Shown here piece by piece: positions 47,127 to 58,711 of a stretch of DNA of 64,000 nucleotides. Location: the NCBI GenBank assembly GCA_034769895.1, contig CM068372.1, positions 432,529,958 to 432,593,957 of the forward strand, written 5' to 3'. Each line of letters starts with the position of its first letter. Position 1 is the stretch's first letter. The notes beneath the pieces are model-generated. The model searched no databases. It was not told where the DNA came from and worked only from the letters and a program-made list of their open reading frames with translations. This stretch comes from Magicicada septendecula (taxonomy: Eukaryota > Arthropoda > Insecta > Hemiptera > Cicadidae). A program made the position numbers and the translations under genes.

Positions 47127-48401
47127 AGAAGACAAAAGCAATGGAAGAGCAAAAAACTTGCTACTTAGGAGAAACTCAACAGCTACAAATGTTGCAGGCG
47201 AATATTTGAAGTGAATAGATACAAAGCAAATATTCGGACAAAGATTTTGCCAACAAACTATATGACAAAATAAACAGGACTTTCAAAGAGAACATTCAGC
47301 CGTCTCAATGGGAACAGATTTATATTTATTAGAACGCTAATAATATTATTCGCTGCGTTCGTAGAAGAATTACTAAAATTATTTCAACCCGTACACGCGC
47401 GCACCTACAAATTACACTGTGAATGAAAAAAGTCAAACCAATATTCCATTAGGGTAACATTATTGTACGTAGACAACGATAGCCAAAAATTACCTGATAA
47501 TGTTGTAAAAAGACCACCAGTATCCCAACGAATAACGACATTACTAAATATAGGTGGATTATTTTTGTTTTCAGTGAAAGCATTCGCTGTTGCCAGATTT
47601 GTGGGGACAGAATAAAAACAATAACATGATATACTGTGTTCACTGCAGGGCAGTTTCAACCCACGCCTCAGGTAATAGTGTCAAGACAGTAAGATTTTTC
47701 CTCTTAATACTACTACGCTATACATTCTCTTTTGGTTAGATAAAAACTGTTACTGTAACAGTACAGTATATATTTTAGTAATTTACATAAGAACGAATAT
47801 AAACACATAATAGTAGTATAGGAGCTATTGCATTTTAAAAGCTTAAGTGCGCAACAGTGCGAATACAAATATTGTTTCTAGCTTTTTTCATTTTATTTCG
47901 TTGAACATGTGGTTCATCTAATAAATTAGCAGTATTCTATTACTATTAGCAGTAATATGCGGGTTTGATATATTACTGGATATAGACGGTTAGTTCCTTT
48001 CAATGTCATTCAAGCACCAGCCTGTTTACAGTTACCTCTGTTCGCATTAGATTGACAATGCAGACTAACTCTGCAGATGGACAATGCAGCACAACTGTAA
48101 ATTGATTCATACTGTAGTTTGAATAGACTGAGGCTGCCGAATGCTTTCAGTATAGCTAATTGAACAAATAAGCTGACAATAAGTGAGTAGTCAACTGACG
48201 TAGACCTATCTCTGACGGTTGCAGCGTTTCATTTCTTCCACCAGAAAAGAGCTCACTTTAAAATACTCAAATAAATATAATTTCTCAAGGAAACTTTTAA
48301 GAACTTTGCTATTATATTTATTTGCGCATACTAGGATATAGTTTACAAGTGTTAAATCTAATTGTTTCTAAGACCGAAGAATAAATTAGCGCAGTTATTG
48401 A
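47127..48401. other. Non-coding stretch
   Basis: No supported gene. Open frames on the minus strand near 47405-47659 lack domains. Confidence 0.5.
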
Positions 48402-48405
48402 ATAT

Positions 48406-48911
48406 TGTTACGACGGTCTAGTGATCGTCGTATGGTACAGTGGAAACAAAATACAAGACACCAATTAAGTCACTAATCACCAGCTTTAATTATCAGAATT
48501 AAACAGTTTGTAATCAACAAGATGGTCTCTTACAACTAATCAAATAAAAATGGTTCACTGGCAATAATAATGTCAACTAATAGACTCCCGCCCAATTATA
48601 AAACACATAACAATTCGACACATTACTTCAAACTGCACTGGAATAACTCGCCACTAAACTGACTAAACGTCGCTGAAGTGTTGTATTTATACCACGCCGG
48701 GATACCAGAATACTCCATACTACGCGTCAAGAACGCTACTAGAAAACACCAGAACGTAATTGATTGCGGACTGATGAAATCTGGATCAGTCTCAGGCGCG
48801 TGACAAGTGTCACATAGTTGACCTTCATCTCAGTAGCAGCAGTACGTACGCACACATACATTACATCTGGAAGAGCCGAGAAACACGTGAATATCCTGCA
48901 TTATCGTAACA
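48406..48911. repeat. Solo LTR, Gypsy-type, perfect ATAT duplication
   Basis: TGTTACGACGGTC...TCGTAACA, 506 bp, flanked by ATAT at 48402-48405 and 48912-48915. It is closest to the LTR at 43099 (shared CTCGCCACT, GCCGAGAAACACGTG) and less close to the one at 24978. Confidence 0.92.
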
Positions 48912-48915
48912 ATAT

Positions 48916-50061
48916 TTTTAATCGTTATATCAATTAAAACGTTAACGTAAACCGTATTAAGGACAGCTTAAAATGTGTTCATCTTAATTCTGACTACACT
49001 ATCTAAAAAGTAAAACTTGTCTATCATTGTTTGGGTTACTTTTATTTGTACATGAGAACGTGTTTTCACTAAGACACAAACTAAGTAGCGTTGATAGTAA
49101 AAACCGTATATATTTTGCACGGCAAAAATCAGAGTAGGAAGCAAAAGTAAATCCACAACGAATATTTTTGATCAGCATTGAATGAGAAGAAAGACGCAGG
49201 GAAGTCGAAGGAAACTAAGTTAGCCAAAATTTTCCATTAACGGCGAATGGTATAAAGTAAAAAATTCATTTTTGTAGGTGTATTACTGAAAAGTTTTAAT
49301 AAAGGGCAGCCTACATAAATCGCAGGAAACCATTTACTTTTTAATAGTGTCTAATAAGGAAAGACTTTATGACATTCAGTCGTTCAGAACACGCAACTTT
49401 AAAACAATATGGTCTACAAAAATTTATTGTTACCGTCAATATCGAAAAAGAAGCTATAAAAAAGAAATAAATACACAAAAATATTTAATTAATACAACAT
49501 TTTTATGTTGTATAGAATACTTTTGTTGTAATTTGTTACTTACTACAAAAATAACACTACACGTAGGCTATATGTGTAATTTTGATTATTATTCAGATTT
49601 TTACTCGCGGACAGATTTGTCATGGTGACTGATCAATACGGTGGTTGTCCGTGCTCCTCGTATATGTGGTAAGTGCACGAAGAACCTGCCCATCTTGAGG
49701 TGGCGTACCAAGACATCAATTATTCCTCTGAGAAGGTAAGAAGAATCATGCGGCCGCGAAGAAATAGACTAACTGATGTTATTGTCGAATATCAGGAGTA
49801 CAACGGGCCCCATTGGGAAGGTACTCGAGCGGCATGGGGCGCGTGCTGTCTTCATGCCGACACAGAAGTTGGCATTGCTTCATCGGAGACATTGGAGTCT
49901 TGGTCAACCTCAGAAGTCGGCTGTAGCGGAGCACACGGGTTGTCCAGTGAAAGTCACACAGTCTTGTTTGCGGACATACCGGTCCTGTCTTCGAGTAATC
50001 GGTACTTCGCTTGGTTGTAGAGGCAGATGATCGAAATATTCAAGAAAGGTGTCAAGAGCAT
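48916..50061. other. Non-coding stretch, GC-balanced at its right end
   Basis: About 49620-50040 is richer in G and C and holds a 115-codon open frame (49673-50020, ends TRYFAWL-like) with no recognisable domain. It may belong to the retrotransposon fragment to its right. Confidence 0.35.
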
Positions 50062-50450
50062 GAATAGATGCAAAAGGTCCTAGCTGTAGAGGCTGGTAGA
50101 GCTAGTAGAGCAGTGTTTCGAGTCACCAAGTGGACTCCTGCCACTGGAATAGATGGAAAAGGTCCTAGCTGTAGAGGCTAGTAGAGCAGCGTTCCGAATC
50201 ACCAAGTGGACTCCTGCCACTGGAATAGATGCAAAAGGTCCTAGCTGTAGAGGCTAGTAGAGCAGTGTTCCGAGTCACCAAGTGGACTCCTGCCACTGGG
50301 TCAGTTTGAGTTAAATTTATATTATTTCGCAACTTGTGAGAGAGCAGCAAGTTTCCCTTGCATTGGTGGATTATACCACCGAGGCCAATAAACGGGGTCG
50401 CTTCCAAGAATCATCTGACCTTGGAGTATATTTTCCGAGTCCGAGACTGG
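50062..50450 (-). mobile_element. 3'-end fragment of the Jockey-like element with 76-bp tandem repeats
   Basis: 50300-50450 matches 25305-25455, the last codons and 3' UTR of the nested retrotransposon (shared GGTGGATTATACCACCG and GGTCGCTTCCA). To its left are three head-to-tail units of 76-85 bp at 50062-50146, 50147-50222 and 50223-50298, each with GTGGACTCCTGCCACTG; the first has a small internal duplication. The other copy contains only one related unit. 3' UTR repeats of this sort vary between copies of a non-LTR family. Confidence 0.75.
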
Positions 50451-51148
50451 GGTGTAATGCTACAGATTGGACAGGAAATGGTTTAGATAGGCTTAAATAT
50501 AAATTGTTTTGCCTCTGAAAATGTGAAATTGAGCGTTTTAATTTAATTTACGGTTTAACCTAAAGTTTTTCTTTTCAGCAGTAACGTTACTTTGAAAATT
50601 CAAATTAAAAGTTTAAAGTAAACAGTACATTAAAAGCTTTTCTACAACATTGACTACCGAATATTCAGCGCTATAAATAATGATATACTCATACTCGCAT
50701 TAACTGGGAAATATATTTACTGTTTACTGCTCCACTTAAATAGTTTTTGTTCAGTGTATTTTAGATAATGTACTGGGTTTGCCCACAACTTTACATCAGT
50801 CGACATAAACGTACTACTTTTTATATTAAGTGAATTTCAACATCAACAAAGTATTTTTTTTTTCAGAATATCATTAAATCTCTTACAGAATTTGTTGTCG
50901 TACTAACGAATCCCAAGCATCTTTGTTAGATATAATTTTATGAGAAAATTTCTGGTAGTAAACAGAATCTGCATTTTATGACAGCCTTCAATAAAGTACT
51001 GGATAAATAAATGTCACTAGTAAACTTGACTGCAATATCGTAATGCCTTTACTATAATACACTAAACCTTCACTTAACGTGGGGTTAGCTAAAATTAACT
51101 ACGTTAATTGACACAAAGTAAAAACTATTTTTCTCGTAAGAGTAAATC
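50451..51148. other. AT-rich non-coding stretch
   Basis: Nothing recognised. Confidence 0.5.
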
Positions 51149-51482
51149 GCCCGACAATAACTCGAACCTCACTTGAATACATCGCCACTTAAAACTGAAC
51201 TAAGCATCGCTGAATGCTTATATTTATACCTCGCCGAGATTCCAGAATAATTCATAATAAACATCAACTACTAGAAAACACTAGAGCGTAATTAATTGCG
51301 GTCGTAAACACAGTGCGCGCGGACCGGTATGGTCTGGAATAGCGTCGTTGCGGACGCGTGACAAGTATCACGTAATTGTCTTTCATCTCAAAGTAGCAGC
51401 AATATGTACGCACACACATATTATAGCCGGACTCCGCTGGACTAGCCGAGAAGCACGTAGAATGTTTTCTGTAATGACGACA
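51149..51482. repeat. Truncated LTR of the 43099/48406 family
   Basis: It starts inside the LTR (CTCGAACCTCACTTGAATAC) and runs to the end (AGAATG...CTGTAATGACGACA). The left ~170 bases are missing. Confidence 0.78.
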
Positions 51483-52162
51483 CAATAAGATTTTTTGCAT
51501 TTCTTATATTTAAATTATGCGATTAAGAAAAACCCCAGTAGCCCTACAGTAATAACATAATGTTTATACTAAAAGCTAATAATATAAGCCGGACGTTTTC
51601 TTAGTCAACAATTGTCAGTGAATTATCACTTATACAGAGCAGTGTGACACATTTTTGTTTATTAGTTTAGGCTTCACAGTTTCTCTCATTCTTTAAGTGG
51701 AGTAAGACGGGCGTGAATATAATACGGAAACAGGATAACTTTCAACCACTGCACTCGGCTGTTCAGCTGCTTCAGCCATTGCCGTGAATGCCGTAAAAAA
51801 AGTATGAAAAATTGGATGTGTTTTTTTAGTTTTTCTTCTTGTACAATATAATCCGTAACAAAGTAATCGAAACATTCTGAATACTTACTGAAGCGTTGCA
51901 GCGTCACCGACGTTAGTGACCTGTGCATACAAATACAAATACACAATGTTTCGCTGAAACAGCAGTTATCGGGTCAACGACTTGGTAAGACTCACTACAT
52001 ATGAAAAGGTTTCATAAAAAAAAAAGTATTTCACGAATATACGTTTTCTTAATGTACACTTGTTTTTGAATTCCCTGTTTTTTGTACTTTTATTCGAACA
52101 ATCAACTAAACAAATTTTACTATAGGCGTATTGTTACGCTGACGTGAGATTCGAACAATATA
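51483..52162. other. Non-coding stretch
   Basis: No gene recognised; the minus-strand frames at 51686-51946 have no domain. Confidence 0.5.
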
Positions 52163-52622
52163 TGTTACGACGGTCTCAGTGATCGTCGTATGGTACAGTG
52201 GAAAACAAGACACCAATGTCTAACCAGCTTTAGTTAGTCACACAAATAACAATTCGCAATCAATTCGTACAGTAATTTAACTTAAATTTCTCCACACGCA
52301 ATAATAATGTCAACTATAAAGGATTCCGCACTAATTATAACACAACAACATTTCACTACAATGTTCTTCAAATACTCAATCCGCGCTAAGGAAATCGCTC
52401 ACTGTCAACTGATCCACAAAGCCAGCCTCTGTCCCTTTAAACGTAGCGCACGTGTACTAGAATCTTTCCATCCTTGACTGCACACCACTTAATGCGTAAT
52501 TAAAGTGTTCTCCAGGGGACACTCTGGAACGTACTTGACTGAGGCAACATCTACATGACTAGTCGGGGGTCGGGTAGAGAACGTTCTAGGCTCTTTGATA
52601 GGATTCCCGTTACGTCTTACGC
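52163..52622. repeat. Solo LTR related to the 24978 LTR
   Basis: It starts TGTTACGACGGTCTCAGTG, contains AATCCGCGCTAAGGAAATCG and CTAGGCTCTTTGATAGG, and ends near CGTTACGTCTTACGC. TATA flanks it at 52159-52162 and 52623-52626. At the position where both LTRs of the large element are interrupted it is uninterrupted (near 52413), which shows the empty site. Confidence 0.82.
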
Positions 52623-52626
52623 TATA

Positions 52627-54522
52627 TAGTCTACGTGACGCTGCGTATAACGTAGACGTTGCCTCTTAATTTAGAATCATTTCGGGTTTTATTATCAACA
52701 TTAAGTGCTGCAATTAAATTTGCCTACCTCTATAATACAAATTTCGCGCCACAACAGCAAAAAATGTGAGAGTTTTATACTCACTCCAACAGCTAATGTT
52801 ATAAAAGAGCAGTATAGGAAACGCCCCAAAAATTTCACATCTCCTAATTGAGAAAAAAGTAGAAAATATTCGGTTAAATTCAAACTTGGCAGTGATGAAG
52901 GCAACTTTTATTGATTCATACTCTAATTTTGAAAACTTTTTTTCTGTGATTATGATGCAAGAATATTTAATGAATATACTGTTAGTATTTTATTAAAATT
53001 ATGTTACACATTGCTATTCATATTTATATACTGATTATCATTGATATTGTTAACTATTCACAAGACAGAAGACAGCACTAGAGATAGTTTTTGGAAAGTT
53101 CACGCCCGAAGGTGGGTGGGAGTTAAAACCGTGCTTCGTGACAAAGAAGAATGAGATCTTATTTCTACATTTAATCAGTCGATCATTCAAGAAAAGAAAA
53201 GACAGGTCCAACTTTAATCCAGCGGACAGTAGAACATTAGGAGCGTATAATAGGAGTCCGATAAGAGAGCAGTAGGCTCCATCCTGAAGCAAAGTGCTAA
53301 GTGGTTCCAGGAAGGATGTCAACGCCTGAATTAAAGGTGGATGATAACCATACACACCAAGGGTCAGACAATTTCCTCTGACGGTGCATTAACCATTTCC
53401 CCGCTTTAAACAAAAATATTAAAAATAATGTACTAGCCTTCTATAGAAAAATATTCATCGCTAGTAATTATTTACAGTAATGTAATATGGACAGATGTTT
53501 TTAAAACGCACATCACTAAACAAGGCAAACTTGTTTTCTTCAAAGTGAAATCTGACTAATCTTCTGACAAGCCTCCTCCCCCAATCCAAGAGGACAGTCA
53601 GTTCCGAGTCGATGACGACAGCTGCAGGTTTTTGTACCGGTTCCTCTATTAATCTTCTTCTTCTTCTGCACCTCACGGTGTAGGCATTTTGTCTGTTCCG
53701 CCTTCACAGAGTATCTCTCCATCTCTTTCTCGGTAACTTATTAGTATAAGTCACTGTCTCGTTTACTAATCTGACAATTATTTAAATTTCCTTCCTCAGC
53801 TTGTCAGAGTAGGGGAAGTGTGAGGGAGTGGGAGACGCTGTAATTGCCCTTGGAGCGCCAATTAACGTCAGCGTAAGAATACTGAACCCGTAAGGTGTTG
53901 AATCGTTTGTGTGTGTTGTAACTGTCTTTAGCCTAGTGACTTTTATTATTTTGTTGTGACCGAGTGTACTGCACAATTATGTAACGACAGAACTGTTGTA
54001 TACTGGTGGACATTTTTAGAGACGTGTTAATAAGAATTGTGATATAGATTTCCCTAGATTCATTAATGTATTCCGGTGTTTCAATATTTTGAGGAACTAG
54101 TATGTTTCAAATATAAGTGTCTTGACTTTGAGAATCAAAAGGTAACGTCAATGAGATAAATGAAACAGAATACAATATGGTTTCAAAACTGCGAATTATT
54201 TTTAAATTAGGTTTAATAACGTAGTTTTTTAATGTTTGTAAAACAGAGCTGTATTACAGAAAGTTACGATATTTAATTTCACATAGTGGTCTAGTGTATT
54301 AAGGCATCAAAACTTTCTTTTAGCTTTGTTATAAATCCCGACGTCCATTATGCAACCTACTTATAATAAATGTCTATGTCGCTCATTAAAATGACACGCG
54401 TACTTAGCGCGTAGTGGGATAAATACTTGAAATGTATACATACACAGCACCGAGATTAATTTACTTTTTGCCATTCCACACTCATTAAAGCCGCACGCTG
54501 GTAAACAGCGAGTAGCACTTAG
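52627..54522. other. Non-coding stretch
   Basis: Open frames of up to 101 codons on the minus strand (53050-53355) lack recognisable domains. No gene supported. Confidence 0.45.
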
Positions 54523-54703
54523 CTGGTGAGGTAAGGAAACTGTACTGAATTAGCGACTCTGCTCTGCTGAAAAGTAGAGTTCGCTATTCATATCACCGGC
54601 TTTATGTTTACACTGGTGAGGTAAGGAAACTGTACTGAATTAGCGACTCTGCTCTGCTGAAAAGTAGAGTTCGCTATTCATATCACCGGCTTTTATGTTT
54701 ACA
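54523..54703. repeat. 90-bp tandem duplication containing a hairpin
   Basis: Two copies (54523-54612 and 54613-54703) that differ by one T. Each includes AGCGACTCTGCTCTGCTGAA followed by AAGTAGAGTTCGCT, in which AGCGACTCT and AGAGTTCGCT can pair, apart from one extra base. Confidence 0.95.
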
Positions 54704-55253
54704 AAGGAAGTGAGTGTAAGTGGTAGACATTGGCGGGTAATGTTCAGAGACGAATTAAAGTTTAATACTAAGTGTGCTAATATACTCTGACAAATACTAT
54801 TCCTGTATTACTATAATACTTAAGAATTATTGGTGGTAAGCAGTGAAATTAAACAAATATATATAAAAAAATAAGAAAAAAAAAACTTGAATAAAGACAG
54901 ATAACAACATAAGAGACTTAAGCAATCCACATTTCAAATCATGGACAACATGTGCATGTATAATGTACGGGATCAATAATAAAAATATAACGAAAATATG
55001 TGCCCCAAATGCAACAAAATCTATACATTCTAGACTGAAAAAGTATTATATTCTTGCTACCTTCAACAAGGGAATTTGGTTTCTTTAAACACCGCTAAAC
55101 CGTATAGGCCTTCATAAGGGAAACTAAGCACTCAACATTACAAACAAAAACGCCTTCCCCCGAAATACAGGAAACGCTAACTCAATGCCGTATTCGACTA
55201 AATAATGCAGTAACAAGTTCACAATAACGTCACTCACACTCAGATATTCGAAA
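54704..55253. other. AT-rich non-coding stretch
   Basis: Nothing recognised. Confidence 0.5.
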
Positions 55254-55337
55254 GAGAAGAAGAAGAAGAAGAAGAAGAAGAAGAAGAAGAAGAAGAAGAA
55301 GAAGAAGAAGAAGAAGAAGAGGAGGAGGAAGAAGAAG
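55254..55337. repeat. (GAA)n microsatellite, about 84 bp
   Basis: About 27 GAA units, the last ones changed to GGA. Long GAA/TTC runs can form triplex DNA. Confidence 0.96.
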
Positions 55338-55559
55338 CTATGTTATTTATAATTTTAGTGCAGAACATGCACACATACATGGAAAATATATAGAAATTCA
55401 AACGGTAACAAAAGGTTGAACAAATCAGGAATGCACTAAAGTAGGCCTACAATGTAAAGAAATTGGTATTGAAGAATATACTAAAAATTCTTTAAAGTGC
55501 TACAGAAAATAAAAACTTATTTAATATTTAATACAGTTTTTATTCAAAATATATTGTTT

Positions 55560-56062
55560 TCATTGCTTGGAACATGTTTTTGGGCATCAAATAGTTTGCC
55601 GATCCTCAGCCATCTTACATTTAATCAAGTGGAACACTTGTGTCCAGGTTACATGTTGACATGACTTCCTGTTGTCTTTTAGTAGTTTACACTGTCGTTA
55701 CTGTGTGTAGGTGTGGTATATATTTTTGTTTTTTGAGTGTTTCTAATACTTAATATTTTAAAAGTTCTGTCACGTTTTGTGTTGATTTGTATTTATTCGA
55801 TATAAGTTTGTCTTGTGTTTTATGTTTATATATTTGTAAGTTTTGTATATTTAACAATTTTTAAAACACAACATTCATAAACAAAAATATAAACCACACC
55901 TACACAATAACACCAATGTAAACTGTACCTGGACACTAACACCAATATAAACACCAATCAACCTGGACAAAAATATTCAACAAGACACAAAATTAAGATG
56001 GCTGATTGATTCTATTAAAACAAACTGTCTGATTCCCGAAACGTGTTCCAAGTTAGGGAAAC
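55560..56062. mobile_element. Decayed foldback element of about 500 bp
   Basis: The outer arms match in reverse complement: TTGGAACATG (55571 region) with CGTGTTCCAA (56041 region) and CAGCCATCTTA with TAAGATGGCTG. Inner parts near 55700-55740 and 55880-55910 (GTAGGTGTGG / CCACACCTAC) also match. Mismatches and indels are many. The right arm keeps AAGATGGCTG...CCGAAACGTG, similar to the cores of the other foldbacks. Confidence 0.6.
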
Positions 56063-58637
56063 AATATATCTTGATTGTAATAAAGGTAACGAGACTCAAA
56101 GTAAAGAATTAGTATAATATATACTATATACGTTAATGGACACGAACTACACACACAATCGTGTAAGTACATAATTAATTTCACGTACATGAAATTGACT
56201 GACGTTCCCAAACGCGTATCAACAAGGCAAATTAACGCGTCCATCGACATGTTTACGTGATTGTGGTCAGACATAAGAATTTGATTTTGACAACCAACAA
56301 GGCTAGTGAATTAGTGTGCATGCTGTCAGTAGTACGCATTAACGTATATTTCACTGATACATACACTAACGTATTTCACCAAGTAGTGTTCTTCAGCAGT
56401 GTCAGTGTTGTACACACACATTTCAGCTGTTCAACACGTACGCAGTAACATCACGCGGTGTTGTTTGTGGAAAAACAAGACACCCAACGACGCAGACAAG
56501 CGGACTCACACGTCGAGACCACCAACGCACGTAGCCTAACTGTACTGTAAACGAACTGTTTAATTTCGGCAGGTTCATTAAGTTACACCACGTTGCGATA
56601 TCCTAATTAATGGCACTGCCAGTGACGTAACGTTCTCAACCAGAGAACAATATTAAATATGGAGACTAGTCAAAATAAATAACGTTAAATTTAAACATAT
56701 AAATAAAGTTTATTAAACCATGTTTGAAAACTGCCGGCGTTGAAAATAACATTTTATAGGAAAGTGCAGATTGCAGATATTATCACGATAGTTACAGGCC
56801 TTGTCACGTTTAGACAGTATGTTATCAAATAAATTGTCGTTTGGGCTCAGCTCCAAAACGAGCTCATAAATTATACAGAGGTGAAAATTCCCTAGCGCGT
56901 CTGGTTTCATCAACCGCAAACTAACAGACGCTGTTTCTTTTTAAATTGCGTAGATGTAACAACTCGCAAGGTTTCCATATAGCTGCAACTTTAATGTTTC
57001 ATTTAATGCACTGTCTCAGGCAAAACTTGATTAAGCTCACGTACTTCTTAATAAGATAAGAATAACGCAACAGAAGTTGTTGAAAGAAAAACACTTTGGA
57101 AGTTATATCACCAATGACTCTATTAATTATATAATATAAAAGCCTTCTTAGAAGAAACTTCGAGTCTCATGATATATATAATAAACACAAGCTTTTTAAA
57201 GATAACGTAAAAAGAAGAAATAAAGAAAAGATCCATACAATATACGATAACTTACTTTATAAACAACGAATATCCTTGTGTGTGTGTGTAAATTTAATAT
57301 TATGTGTTTAAGTTGAAAACGTCAAGGACAAACACTTTTTTAGTGTAACAATATACATTTGATCACTTAAATTAACACAACATTGTATCATATGACACTG
57401 TTTTATCACATTATATTTTTAAAACTTGTTTACCAGTTGCTAACTATTCTCAGATAAAATGAATTAAACTAAATTTAAAAACATTTGAATTGTTCGTCAC
57501 GTGTAAGTTTTATATATTGTAACATAACAAAATTATCACACTAAACATTTGAATTAATGTTACATGAATAAAAGAGAAAGTTCCATAGTGAGTGAGCAGA
57601 ATAAATTGTTTAAGGATTACCCTAGAAACTGTATAATTAAGTCTATAAAATGTTAATAAAAATGGAAGATAATAAAGAAAACCATTAATTAAAATAACCT
57701 ACTATGAAAAAACCAGTTAAACCAGCAGTATACCCAGTAGATTGGGGAAGCAGTACAAAAAGGGAAGGACCATAAAAAAGGAAATAATCTGTCATGAAAC
57801 CATTTTAATAAGGAAACTACTAATGTGATATTTGAAGAAGGGACGAAACATATCAAGATTCCAACAAAGAGACCAGAAACAGGAAGAGATATGCCAAAAC
57901 AAAATGTTAATCATATAATAAATATCATGAGACAAAATTGAAACCGATATAGGTAAACCCCAAACAAGTTACAAGATACAATACTATAAAAACAAATTGT
58001 ATATTAGTTGTAAGTGTAACATGTCAAAAAATATGTCAAAAGAGACTACCATAGAGTAGAACTCACTAAAAAGACTACCAGAGTGTAGAATACAATAAAG
58101 TGAAGTGAGATAACAAAATTAAGGAACTACAGAGTGTACAGTGAGAAACATAGTTAAAAAATCTATGAAAAAATCTTCAATGAGGTTTAAGTATTATAAA
58201 AAGACTACCATGAGTGTAGAATAATAATAATAAAACCATTGAAATGAAAGACGGTCTAAGGACTGACAACATTACTAGTAATAAGAGTTTTAAATTAGAT
58301 ATAAGAAGGACTATTACATATAAAATGTTTTCTTTAATTATAACTAAATAAATGGTGAGGACAAAAATACCAAAGGACAGTTCATAACTGAAGGTATGCC
58401 TAATATTAAGATGTTTATTATTTATCATTAATTAAATAATATTTTAGATGTAAGGTGTAAATAGATACACGAGGTTTTTTATCACAGTTAAAGTGTTTTC
58501 ATAAGAATAATACATACACAAGACAGTTAGTGACTGACAGTGTTACTAATAATAGGAGTTTTTTATGTTTTCTAATTAAATTATGTTTAGGATAAGCTAT
58601 GTTGTTATCATTTGATGATACAGGAAAAAATAATAGG
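56063..58637. other. AT-rich non-coding stretch with degenerate short repeats
   Basis: No gene seen. From about 58040 to 58230 the phrase GACTACCA...GAGTGTAGAAT recurs three times. Confidence 0.45.
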
Positions 58638-58711
58638 AATAAGATGTTTTTGTTAAAATTAGGTGATATATGGAAAATAGTTGATAATAAGATGTTTTTG
58701 TTAAAATTAGG
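58638..58711. repeat. 26-bp direct repeat, 48 bp apart
   Basis: AATAAGATGTTTTTGTTAAA plus ATTAGG occurs at 58638-58663 and 58686-58711 without difference. The surroundings also contain two versions of a GTTACTAATAATAGGAG-like phrase (near 58270 and 58540). Confidence 0.85.
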
